In this document: piece after piece, positions 1 through 5,375 of the stretch
Position numbering within the stretch: position 1 is the first letter of the stretch
Layout: each line of letters begins with the position of its first letter
Assembly: GCA_036554605.1 (NCBI GenBank)
Contig: DATBMY010000034.1
Location: forward strand, 1 to 5,375
Direction: 5' to 3'
Length of the DNA: 5,375 nt
Source: DATBMY01 sp036554605
GTDB taxonomy: Bacteria > Acidobacteriota > Blastocatellia > UBA7656
Notes under the pieces: model-generated
What the model was told of the DNA's origin: nothing
The model's database searches: none
Seen by the model: only the letters and a program-made list of their open reading frames with translations
Program-made: the position numbers and the translations under genes

Positions 1-43
1 AGCAGAATCAAAAGAGCAAGCGCCGCTCGGCGGGAGGTCGATA

Positions 44-556
44 ATGCAAACGAGTAAGTGCGTAAAGAACCTGGCGCTGTTCTTCGCGTTATGCTGTTGC
101 TGTCTCTTTCTGGCCTCCTGCTCTATCGGTTATGACTTTGTGATCGTCAACGAAAGCGAAGCCCCGATAGAGCTGACGCTCGAAGTAAGAGAAGCATACT
201 GGAATTACTTCTTCCAGAACGTGCTGGCTAAACAGCAGATGTCAAAGTCATACGACTCCGAACAGTGGAAGCGCCTCGCGCCCGCGGAGTTTTCCGCTGA
301 CGAGGAGAAGCGCCTGGTCGTATTGACCGTAAAACCGCGAGAGGCTGTGCGAGTAGAAAGAGTGACGAATTATGAGAAGGACTCTTTAACCGACGCGCAG
401 CATTTCAAGCTGAAGGGCCTTCGAATTACCGGGCAGGCGGGCGAGGTGAATCATACGGGAGATCAGGCGCGCGCTCAATTCCGCGCGTCACAATCAAGCC
501 ATTACGAAATCGTATATCGCGGCTTTTCGGAAAAGCTCATCTATGGGACCCCTTAG
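44..556 (+). CDS. Small predicted lipoprotein of unknown function
   Basis: The 170-residue product starts with a type II signal peptide: Lys5 and Lys8, a hydrophobic stretch at about residues 9-24, then the lipobox Leu23-Ala24-Ser25-Cys26. Signal peptidase II should cut before Cys26, which would be lipidated, leaving a mature domain of about 145 residues anchored in a membrane facing the periplasm. The start is supported by GGGAGGT at 32-38, five bases upstream of the ATG. The mature part opens with a strand-like segment (YDFVIVNES) followed by alternating charged and hydrophobic residues, which suggests a small beta-rich domain. I recognise no catalytic motif and cannot name a family. Oddly, the signal peptide holds four consecutive cysteines (17-20) just before the lipobox. 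The next gene lies 98 bases downstream on the same strand but seems to have its own promoter. The lipoprotein call is firm; the function is unknown. Confidence 0.85.
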   Translation: MQTSKCVKNLALFFALCCCCLFLASCSIGYDFVIVNESEAPIELTLEVREAYWNYFFQNVLAKQQMSKSYDSEQWKRLAPAEFSADEEKRLVVLTVKPREAVRVERVTNYEKDSLTDAQHFKLKGLRITGQAGEVNHTGDQARAQFRASQSSHYEIVYRGFSEKLIYGTP

Positions 557-582
557 CAACGAATATATGCAACAGCCCTGGT

Positions 583-611
583 TTGCAAGCTCCATATCTG
601 GCGGCTATGCT
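583..611 (+). promoter_or_regulatory. Candidate sigma-70-type promoter for the DinB-fold gene
   Basis: TTGCAA at 583-588 and TATGCT at 606-611 each match four of six consensus bases (TTGACA, TATAAT) and are exactly 17 bases apart. Transcription would begin near 618, giving a leader of about 37 bases before the start at 655. The site lies in the 98-base gap after the lipoprotein gene. The match is moderate, and such boxes occur by chance, so this is a suggestion only. Confidence 0.35.
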
Positions 612-645
612 ATGAGCGATTATGGATTGGCCCGCGCGTTCATTT

Positions 646-650
646 GGAGG
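646..650 (+). promoter_or_regulatory. Ribosome binding site that sets the DinB-fold start at 655
   Basis: GGAGG lies four bases upstream of the ATG at 655. It falls inside the coding frame if the in-frame ATG at 622 is used, and that upstream ATG has no comparable Shine-Dalgarno. The 11 extra residues from 622 also look unlike the start of a DinB-fold protein, whereas the product from 655 begins with a typical amphipathic helix (MSKKIQELVELL). Confidence 0.75.
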
Positions 651-654
651 AAAA

Positions 655-1206
655 ATGTCGAAAAAGATTCAGGAGCTTGTGGAGTTGCTATCTTCCGAGA
701 GGCAGAAGGTATTGGACGCCATAAGCGGCTTGAGCCCCGCGCAGCTTGATTACCGGCCCGGCGAAGGCCTCTGGTCTATAAGCGATATACTTCATCACCT
801 GGCGCTCACGGAAGAAGCCAACGGCAAGCTAATGTCGAGAATTCTCAGGCAGGCCGAAAGCGGGAGCCTTGCTCCGGACCCGTCGCCCGATCAGTCCGTG
901 TTGGATTGCCTGGACTCGTTTGCCGAGAAGTTCCATAACACGAAAGCCACGGCGCCCGATTTCGTCGCGCCCAAAGAGCACGCGCCCGTCGCCGATTCGC
1001 TCGCCCGGCTCGAAGCCGCGCTTGCCGGGGTGATCGATAAGGTCAAGCAACTCGGCCCGTACGACCTGAGCCAGGTCAGCTACCCGCACCCGGTTCTCGG
1101 GCCGCTCAATACATATCAGTGGATAGTGATCGCGGGCCGCCACGAGGGGCGTCACGCATCGCAGATACGGCGCATAAAAAGAGCCGAAGATTTTCCCGCC
1201 ACCTGA
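655..1206 (+). CDS. DinB-fold (DinB_2-like) putative metal-dependent protein
   Basis: The 183-residue product has the size and plan of the DinB/YfiT-like four-helix-bundle superfamily. The first helix (about residues 3-25) is followed by a Trp-Ser-Ile segment at 40-42 leading into the HHLA motif. His48 is the likely first metal ligand. The C-terminal helix carries HEGRH, with His163 and His167 as the other two ligands. This three-histidine set is complete, so metal binding is plausible. Characterised relatives include the Bacillus DinB damage-inducible protein and thiol-transferases that use bacillithiol or mycothiol; which reaction applies here cannot be read from the sequence. No signal peptide or membrane segment is seen, so the protein should be cytosolic. 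It faces the convergent permease gene, with 85 bases between the two stop codons. The fold call is strong; the substrate is unknown. Confidence 0.85.
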   Translation: MSKKIQELVELLSSERQKVLDAISGLSPAQLDYRPGEGLWSISDILHHLALTEEANGKLMSRILRQAESGSLAPDPSPDQSVLDCLDSFAEKFHNTKATAPDFVAPKEHAPVADSLARLEAALAGVIDKVKQLGPYDLSQVSYPHPVLGPLNTYQWIVIAGRHEGRHASQIRRIKRAEDFPAT

Positions 1207-1211
1207 CAAGC

Positions 1212-1241
1212 AAAAAAATGGGCTCGCTCTTTCGCGAGCCC
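1212..1241 (-). terminator. Intrinsic terminator of the permease gene
   Basis: A perfect 8-bp stem (1220-1227 with 1234-1241) and a six-base loop (1228-1233) are followed on the minus strand, after one base, by seven T residues (complement of A at 1212-1218). It lies about 50 bases past the permease stop. On the plus strand the hairpin begins 14 bases after the DinB-fold stop but lacks a T-run, so it should work mainly on minus-strand transcripts. Confidence 0.85.
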
Positions 1242-1291
1242 GCTCCCGCGGCGGGGAATGATTCCTTGCCGGAGGAGATTAGATGAACCCT

Positions 1292-3733
1292 CTATTCGTA
1301 GCGGAGCGCGACCATGGGATCTACGCGCGTCGCGCGTCGCGCGGGCACGAGGCATGCCACGAGCGCGACCGCTGAAAGTATGATCGCGATAGCGCCGAAG
1401 GTGACGGGGTCGGTGCCGCCTACATCGTAGAGCAGCTCCGAAAGCAGGGTTGAAATCGACCACGCGAGCCCCATCGCCATGCCGAGCCCGGCCACTACGC
1501 CGATCAGCGTGAGCGTCATGCCCTGCCGCACAATCATCTTCAATACATCGCCGGAACTGGCTCCCAGAGCCATTCTTACGCCTATCTCATGCGTCCGCTG
1601 CGCGACCGCGTAGCTCATCACGCCGTAGATTCCGATCGCGGCAAGCATCAGCGCGACGACCGCGAATATCCCCATCAAAAGCATGTTGAAGCGAGGAGTC
1701 GCTATAGAGTCGGCCAGTATCTGCTCCATCGTGCGGATGTTATAGAGCGGGAGACTCGCGTCCATCTGCGTAACCTGACTGCGTATGGCTGCGACCAGGT
1801 CGAGCGGGTTGTTGTTTGTGCGCACCAGAAGCGACATCGCGCGGCGGGGGACCTGCATGTGGACGCCGTACATCTGCGAGTAAGGCTCTTTGTTGATCTC
1901 AGATTGCCGCGTGTCGCGGACGACGCCGACTATCGTGCGCCAGGGCGAGGTCTGCGGGTTGCCCAGATTGACGCGCTTACCGATGGGGTCTTCGTCGGGG
2001 AAGTAGCGCCGCGCGAGTGTTTCGTTGACGATGACCGCTACGGGCGACTTGTCGCTGTCCTGCTCCGACAGCAGCCGCCCGCTTACGAGCGGGATGTTCA
2101 TCGTGTTGAAGTACTCGGGGGTAACCACCCGGACCTCGGCGTCGGGTATGGTGTCGACATTTTGTGGAGGGCGATTCTCGATCTGAAACGCGAGGACGTT
2201 GCCGCCGCCCGATAGCGGTATCGTGTCGATTGCCGACGCGGCCTCGACGCCGGGCATCGCTTTTACTCCGCCAAGAAGCTGCTGGTAAAAAGCAGTCACC
2301 TGCGCGTTCTCTTTGTACTTGCTGGCGGGCAACAAAAGATCGACCGTAAGCATGCGGTTGGGGTTAAAGCCCGGATTCACGTCTTGAAGCTTCATGAAGC
2401 TCTTGACCATGAGGCCCGCGCCGATGAGCGGGACGAGCGCGAGCGCGATTTCGGCCGCAACAAGAACGCGCCTGAGCCTCCCGCCGCGCACGCCTTCCGC
2501 GCCCCCGCGGCCGCCTTCCTTGAGCGTCTCGTTCAGATTCGGATTCGATGCCTGCAAGGCCGGGGCGAGCCCGAAGAGAATGCCGGTCAATACCGAAACC
2601 GCGAGCGCAAAGCCGAGCACGCGCCCGTCGACCGTGACTTCGGCGAGGCGCGGTATATTTGTTGGGGCAAGCGCCATCAAAAGCTCCACTCCCCAGATGC
2701 CGACTATCAGCCCGAGCGCCCCGCCCGCAATCGAAAGGATCACGCTCTCGGTGAGCAGTTGCTGCGCGACGCGGCCGCGCTTTGCGCCGAGCGCCGTGCG
2801 AATGGCGATCTCTTTCTGGCGCGAGGCCGAGCGCGCAAGCAACAGGTTGGCGACGTTCACGCAGGCGATCAAGAGCAGAAAGCCGACCGCGCCAAATAGC
2901 ACTATCAGCGTAGGCCTGATGTTGCCGACGAACCGCTCGTGCAGCGACAGCGCGATTATGGAGAAGCCGGCATTCGCCTGCGGATACTCCTGTTCGAGGT
3001 TCGCGGCGATTGTATTCATGTCGGCGCTGGCCTGTTCGAGGGATACGTCAGGCTTCAACCTCGCGACGACGCCGAGGAAATCGGCGCGGCGACCATCCCG
3101 AGCATAGTCAGCTCCGAGCGGCAGCCACATCTGCGCCGGGCGGCGCGAGCCGGGCTGCGGGGTCTGAAACTCCGGCGGCATCACGCCCACAACCGTGTAA
3201 GGGTTGCCGTTGAGCGTGATCGCATTATCAATAATCGCGGGGTTCGAGTTAAAACGCCGCTGCCACAACCCGTGACTCAGGACCACGAAGCGGTTGTTGT
3301 TAGGCTTGTCCTCTTCGGGCATGAAGGTGCGCCCGGTAAGGGCTTCGGCGCCGAGAGTGGAGAAGAAGCTGTCGGTCACATAAGCTATCGGTATCCGCTC
3401 GGGCTCGCCGTCGGCGGCCGTAAGCGTAATGCTCGAAGAGGCGAACGCGCCCATGTCATCGAAGCTCTGATTGCGGGTCTTGTAGTCGAGGTAATTCGGC
3501 GTCGAAAGCGGCTCGGTCTCAATCTCAGCCTTCGGGTTCGTCTCCCATATCCAGACCAGCCGGTCGGCGTTCTCGTAGGGCAAAGGCTTGAGCAGCACGG
3601 CGTTTACTACGCTGAATATTGCGGTGCTCGCCCCTATGCCGAGCGCGAGCACTATGACGACGACCGCGGTAAAGGCCGGCCGCTTAAAGAGCATTCGGAT
3701 GCCGAAACGAACGTCTTGTATAAGGCTCTCCAT
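1292..3733 (-). CDS. ADOP-type duplicated ABC permease (MacB/FtsX superfamily)
   Basis: The 813-residue product fits the acidobacterial duplicated orphan permease family in length and order. Segments are: membrane helix at about 21-48; MacB-like periplasmic domain (about 75-265); FtsX core with helices near 275-299, 328-355 and 371-394; helix at 420-443 opening the second half; second periplasmic domain (about 460-675); second FtsX core with helices near 683-709, 735-760 and 776-798. The halves share the cytoplasmic motif EIAIRTALGA (308-317) and EIGVRMALGA (716-725), which shows the internal duplication. The protein ends in PARRATRVDP...ALRYE, typical of the family. MacB-type transporters do not move substrate through the membrane; they couple ATP hydrolysis in the cytoplasm to movement of periplasmic domains. 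No ATPase or membrane-fusion gene is present here, so a partner must be encoded elsewhere. The substrate is unknown. The start is supported by AAAGGAG seven bases upstream. The frame is intact. Confidence 0.93.
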   Translation of the reverse strand: MESLIQDVRFGIRMLFKRPAFTAVVVIVLALGIGASTAIFSVVNAVLLKPLPYENADRLVWIWETNPKAEIETEPLSTPNYLDYKTRNQSFDDMGAFASSSITLTAADGEPERIPIAYVTDSFFSTLGAEALTGRTFMPEEDKPNNNRFVVLSHGLWQRRFNSNPAIIDNAITLNGNPYTVVGVMPPEFQTPQPGSRRPAQMWLPLGADYARDGRRADFLGVVARLKPDVSLEQASADMNTIAANLEQEYPQANAGFSIIALSLHERFVGNIRPTLIVLFGAVGFLLLIACVNVANLLLARSASRQKEIAIRTALGAKRGRVAQQLLTESVILSIAGGALGLIVGIWGVELLMALAPTNIPRLAEVTVDGRVLGFALAVSVLTGILFGLAPALQASNPNLNETLKEGGRGGAEGVRGGRLRRVLVAAEIALALVPLIGAGLMVKSFMKLQDVNPGFNPNRMLTVDLLLPASKYKENAQVTAFYQQLLGGVKAMPGVEAASAIDTIPLSGGGNVLAFQIENRPPQNVDTIPDAEVRVVTPEYFNTMNIPLVSGRLLSEQDSDKSPVAVIVNETLARRYFPDEDPIGKRVNLGNPQTSPWRTIVGVVRDTRQSEINKEPYSQMYGVHMQVPRRAMSLLVRTNNNPLDLVAAIRSQVTQMDASLPLYNIRTMEQILADSIATPRFNMLLMGIFAVVALMLAAIGIYGVMSYAVAQRTHEIGVRMALGASSGDVLKMIVRQGMTLTLIGVVAGLGMAMGLAWSISTLLSELLYDVGGTDPVTFGAIAIILSAVALVACLVPARRATRVDPMVALRYE

Positions 3734-3740
3734 CTTATTA

Positions 3741-3747
3741 CTCCTTT
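3741..3747 (-). promoter_or_regulatory. Ribosome binding site of the permease gene
   Basis: AAAGGAG on the minus strand lies seven bases before the ATG at 3733, a strong Shine-Dalgarno with normal spacing. It confirms the permease start. The secreted-protein gene further upstream uses the same core (AAAGGAGTA, complement of 4687-4695). Confidence 0.8.
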
Positions 3748-3888
3748 ATCGCGATCATCAGAGGGCACACTTCGGGAGAGAGCTTATATGGAATCGGCGT
3801 GCCAGCGAATATTTTGGATTGGCTCGAACTGGTCGGCTCGCAACTTAAATCCACGCACGACACCAAATATGCGTCTCGTGCCTGATCC

Positions 3889-3916
3889 GAAATCGAAAAT
3901 CTAAAATCCAAAATCC
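3889..3916. repeat. Heptanucleotide tandem repeat, four units
   Basis: Four consecutive 7-base units are visible: GAAATCG, AAAATCT, AAAATCC, AAAATCC. The preceding ATCC (3885-3888) looks like the tail of a fifth. On the minus strand they read as NGATTTT units. Similar short tandem heptanucleotides are known from cyanobacterial intergenic regions (STRR sequences) and tend to be scattered in many copies. The array is AT-rich against the GC-rich surroundings. Its role is unknown. Confidence 0.75.
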
Positions 3917-3923
3917 GAGTTGT

Positions 3924-4032
3924 CTTTTGTTCACATGTGGGATGAGGTTGTCCCACGGGCGAATAATGATGGGCAAGGGGGTGTCTAGCAACAAAGCGGC
4001 GGCCGGGCGCGGCCCGCTCATGTGAAGAAAGG
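3924..4032. other. Potential three-way-junction structured element (RNA or DNA)
   Basis: Arms 3924-3937 and 4019-4032 pair over 14 positions: 12 Watson-Crick pairs, one G-T at 3925/4031 and one G-G mismatch at 3929/4027. Inside, hairpin P2 (3938-3942 with 3951-3955, 8-base loop) begins at the base after the left arm. Hairpin P3 (3995-3998 with 4015-4018, two-base bulge, 4001-4004 with 4011-4014, 6-base loop) ends at the base before the right arm. A single strand at 3956-3994 joins P2 and P3. The G-T pair slightly favours a plus-strand RNA. It matches no riboswitch or ncRNA class I can recognise. It could also be a small palindromic repeat, or chance. Confidence 0.35.
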
Positions 4033-4045
4033 CTGAAGGAGCGTA

Positions 4046-4079
4046 AAGCAGGGTTCTGGCAGGGGCTAGAACCCTGCTT
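4046..4079 (-). terminator. Terminator-like hairpin after the secreted-protein gene
   Basis: A perfect 12-bp stem (4046-4057 with 4068-4079) encloses a 10-base loop and starts 10 bases past the minus-strand stop at 4090. The minus strand after the stem has only a short T-rich stretch (TTTA, then pyrimidine-rich sequence), so termination may be inefficient, or the hairpin may instead protect the 3' end of the message. The plus strand has no T-run either. Confidence 0.6.
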
Positions 4080-4089
4080 CGGACTCATT

Positions 4090-4683
4090 TCACTTGGAGT
4101 GCGGATCGACGATACGCCCTTCGATCGTGCCAGTGTAGGCAATCGGGGCCGCGGTGGGTACGACAATCCGGTCCACAACCATCAACTTCATCCCATCCAC
4201 CGCGCCTCCGGTCCCCTGACCGGAGACATGAAGCGGGACGACCCAATGATCGCCTACTCGCGAACGCCTCCCCTGCCACGTCCCGTCCCACGTGCCGCCG
4301 GCATCGAGGGCGAGGCTGAACGTGCCCCAGACGGGCCCGGTGTATTCGGCATCCATGTTGGCGTTAAGCTCCACCGTCATCCACCCGCTCAAGCGGGGGT
4401 CCGCCGCCTCTACGCGGGAGATTATAGTAAAGCCGCGGATGTGCGTGCGGCTCTCTGGCGGACATGGCTGCATCGGATCACCAGTCGGGTCGAAGCCGGG
4501 ACACAACACAGTACCCGGCGAAATAATCATCCCTACCGCCGGCTGGCCGAACAGTCCGAGAGGGTTGAACGTCTCCGTACCGCTGACCTGGGTCTTGTCG
4601 GCAGCGCTGGTCTGCGCGAACGGAGCCATGCTCCCGGCTAAAAAGAGAACGAACAGTATGATTACTAAATGTCTTGCTTTCAT
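4090..4683 (-). CDS. Secreted protein of unknown function, probably beta-rich
   Basis: The 197-residue product begins with a signal peptide: Lys2 and Arg4, a hydrophobic core at about 6-20, and likely signal peptidase I cleavage near residues 27-28 (TSA-A). There is no lipobox, so it should be periplasmic or exported. The mature part holds two cysteines (61 and 74) bounding a proline- and glycine-rich loop, which could form a disulfide outside the cytoplasm. The C-terminal half has Gly-rich strand-turn patterns: GPVWGTFSL (116-124), GGTWDGTWQGRR (129-140), SGQGTGGAVDGMKL (154-167) and YTGTIEGRI (183-191). This resembles small barrel-like folds such as the allene-oxide-cyclase barrel, but that is inference from pattern only. 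AAAGGAG five bases upstream supports the start. The delta-60 gene ends 61 bases upstream on the same strand, so co-transcription is possible. The product is hypothetical. Confidence 0.8.
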   Translation of the reverse strand: MKARHLVIILFVLFLAGSMAPFAQTSAADKTQVSGTETFNPLGLFGQPAVGMIISPGTVLCPGFDPTGDPMQPCPPESRTHIRGFTIISRVEAADPRLSGWMTVELNANMDAEYTGPVWGTFSLALDAGGTWDGTWQGRRSRVGDHWVVPLHVSGQGTGGAVDGMKLMVVDRIVVPTAAPIAYTGTIEGRIVDPHSK

Positions 4684-4688
4684 GGCTA

Positions 4689-4730
4689 CTCCTTTCGCCT
4701 CGATATAACTTTATGCAGCGAAGTCGAGGC
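4689..4730 (-). promoter_or_regulatory. Leader of the secreted-protein gene: ribosome binding site and inverted repeat
   Basis: The ribosome binding site AAAGGAG (complement of 4689-4695) lies five bases before the ATG. A 7-bp inverted repeat (4697-4703 with 4724-4730, 20-base loop) ends one base upstream of it. In the message this would place a weak hairpin next to the ribosome site. It has no T-run, so it is not a clear terminator of the delta-60 gene. The ribosome site is solid; a role for the hairpin is speculative. Confidence 0.4.
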
Positions 4731-4744
4731 CCGCGGAAGAGACT

Positions 4745-5375
4745 CTAATCGACTAACAGAGTTACTGTCGCGACGCGCTCTCGGCCCGTAGCGTCCCTGC
4801 CAACAAAGGTGAGCTGGTGCGGCCCCGGCGCGGCGCGGGCTTTGACCTTGAACTTCCAGCTCGCCTCTCGACCAGAGGTCGTTTTCGGGTCCGGGCTCGT
4901 GCAGATTATTCTTTCGGCCGACAGGTCGGGCGGCGTTACGGTGACTTCGTCGGTAAACCCGCCAGAGCGATTAACGCTGATTGTGACAGTGACCTTCTTG
5001 CCACGTCTTGCCTGGACGACCGAGTTAGCAAATCCCAGCTCGAAGCCGGGTTCCTTTATCGTGCCGGTTGTCATGTAGCAGGCGAGGGCGAACCTCGACT
5101 CCAGAGCATAGCCTCTCTCATCCGGGATCCAGCTCGTACCGGCGGCCACCAATCGGTCATTGCCGACCATCGTCAGCGCCTGGACCGTATCGTGCTGCTC
5201 GAAAAAGTCGGTCGTGACCAGGCCGTTACTTCCGAACGAATAATCGAGGCTGCCGTCCCGATTGTAACGAATCAGTTCGAAGTCTTCGGACTCCTTCGAC
5301 ACTACGATGCCACCGTCCGGCTGAAGGACAAGTCCGGTAAGCGACAGGCGGGCTTCCTGCATAGTCGTGACCTTG
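4745..5375 (-). CDS. Delta-60 repeat protein with Ig-like tail (3' part only)
   Basis: The reading frame is open to the right edge, so only the last 209 residues are visible. The ATG at 5362 is internal: the codons before it read KVTT, matching the GLVTT that ends the next repeat. A clear delta-60 unit follows (GLVLQPDGGIVV, then FELIRYNRDGSLDYSFGSNG, visible residues 14-51). Next comes a degenerate last unit (VQALTMVGNDRLVAAG, then RFALACYMTTGTI, about 64-106), in which Cys99 stands where Arg is usual. The last 100 residues form a beta-rich Ig-like domain with NRSGGFTDEVTVT and a terminal GRERVATVTLLVD, as seen at the ends of acidobacterial extracellular proteins. Delta-60 repeats probably build a beta-propeller-like surface structure; the ligand is unknown. 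The full protein is likely secreted and much longer, but its start is outside the window. Confidence 0.85.
   Translation of the reverse strand, partial: KVTTMQEARLSLTGLVLQPDGGIVVSKESEDFELIRYNRDGSLDYSFGSNGLVTTDFFEQHDTVQALTMVGNDRLVAAGTSWIPDERGYALESRFALACYMTTGTIKEPGFELGFANSVVQARRGKKVTVTISVNRSGGFTDEVTVTPPDLSAERIICTSPDPKTTSGREASWKFKVKARAAPGPHQLTFVGRDATGRERVATVTLLVD

Larger units (their letters stand above)
3734..4089. other. 356-base intergenic region upstream of the permease
   Basis: No credible gene is present. On the minus strand, reading toward the permease, it contains a terminator-like hairpin (4046-4079), a potential junction structure (3924-4032), a heptanucleotide repeat (3889-3916), a -10-like TATAAG (complement of 3783-3788) without a convincing -35 box, an 8-bp palindrome ATCGCGAT (3748-3755), and the AAAGGAG ribosome binding site (complement of 3741-3747). 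Two near-copies of GGCTCG(C)AAC-like sequence (from 3821 and 3835) lie 14 bases apart. The permease promoter must lie here if the gene is its own unit, but I cannot place it with confidence. Confidence 0.6.

Noticed and set aside
522..536. Short palindromic hairpin GCTTTTCGGAAAAGC near the end of the lipoprotein gene
   Set aside because: It lies inside the coding sequence before the stop codon and has no T-run after it, so it is unlikely to be a terminator.
622..654. Upstream in-frame ATG of the DinB-fold gene
   Set aside because: It lacks a good ribosome site, whereas the ATG at 655 has GGAGG four bases upstream and yields a family-like N-terminus.
2939..3904. Long plus-strand open frame of 321 codons opposite the permease
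   Set aside because: It is antisense to a well-conserved permease, is rich in Arg and Gly as expected from a GC-rich complement, and shows no recognisable domain. Other plus-strand frames in 1589-3213 are rejected for the same reason.
3924..4032. Insertion of a MITE bounded by terminal inverted repeats
   Set aside because: The arms could serve as inverted repeats, but no target-site duplication is visible on either side, so a mobile element is not supported.
3738..4178. Minus-strand open frame of 146 codons across the intergenic gap
   Set aside because: It overlaps the end of the secreted-protein gene, runs through the hairpins and the heptanucleotide repeat (translated as ILDFRFSIS), and has low-complexity composition. 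It is not a credible gene.
4099..4708. Plus-strand open frames opposite the secreted-protein gene
   Set aside because: The minus-strand frame has a signal peptide, a ribosome site and a downstream hairpin. The plus-strand frames have none of these and look like shadows.
5360..5362. ATG at 5362 as the true start of the delta-60 gene
   Set aside because: It has no ribosome site, the frame stays open to the window edge, and the codons before it continue the repeat pattern.

Overview
The window most likely comes from a GC-rich chromosome of the phylum Acidobacteriota, perhaps the Blastocatellia. This rests on gene content alone: a duplicated orphan ABC permease of the ADOP type (a family expanded in Acidobacteriota), the end of a delta-60 repeat protein with an Ig-like tail, and small secreted proteins of no named family. 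No rRNA, tRNA or marker gene confirms it. The genes look intact and free of mobile elements.

Layout. Two plus-strand genes lie on the left: a small lipoprotein (44-556) and a DinB-fold protein (655-1206), separated by 98 bases that hold a plausible promoter. They converge on three minus-strand genes. The large permease (3733 down to 1292) ends at a strong intrinsic terminator at 1212-1241. Upstream of it is a 356-base gap. Then come a small secreted protein (4683 down to 4090) and, 61 bases further upstream, the 3' end of a delta-60 repeat protein that runs off the right edge.

The genes do not form an obvious pathway. Four of the five products are predicted to act at or outside the membrane: lipoprotein, permease, secreted protein and repeat protein. 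DinB is the only cytosolic one. The delta-60 and small secreted genes are close enough to be co-transcribed. The permease is probably a separate unit, because a 12-bp hairpin follows the secreted gene and a long gap precedes the permease.

The most unusual stretch is the gap at 3734-4089. It holds a four-copy heptanucleotide repeat (3889-3916) and a potential three-way-junction structure (3924-4032), in which a 14-bp imperfect outer stem abuts two inner hairpins with no gap. The terminator-like hairpin (4046-4079) follows. I see no CRISPR array, phage, transposase, toxin-antitoxin or defence module, and no convincing new multi-gene system. The structured intergenic element is the best candidate for something undescribed.
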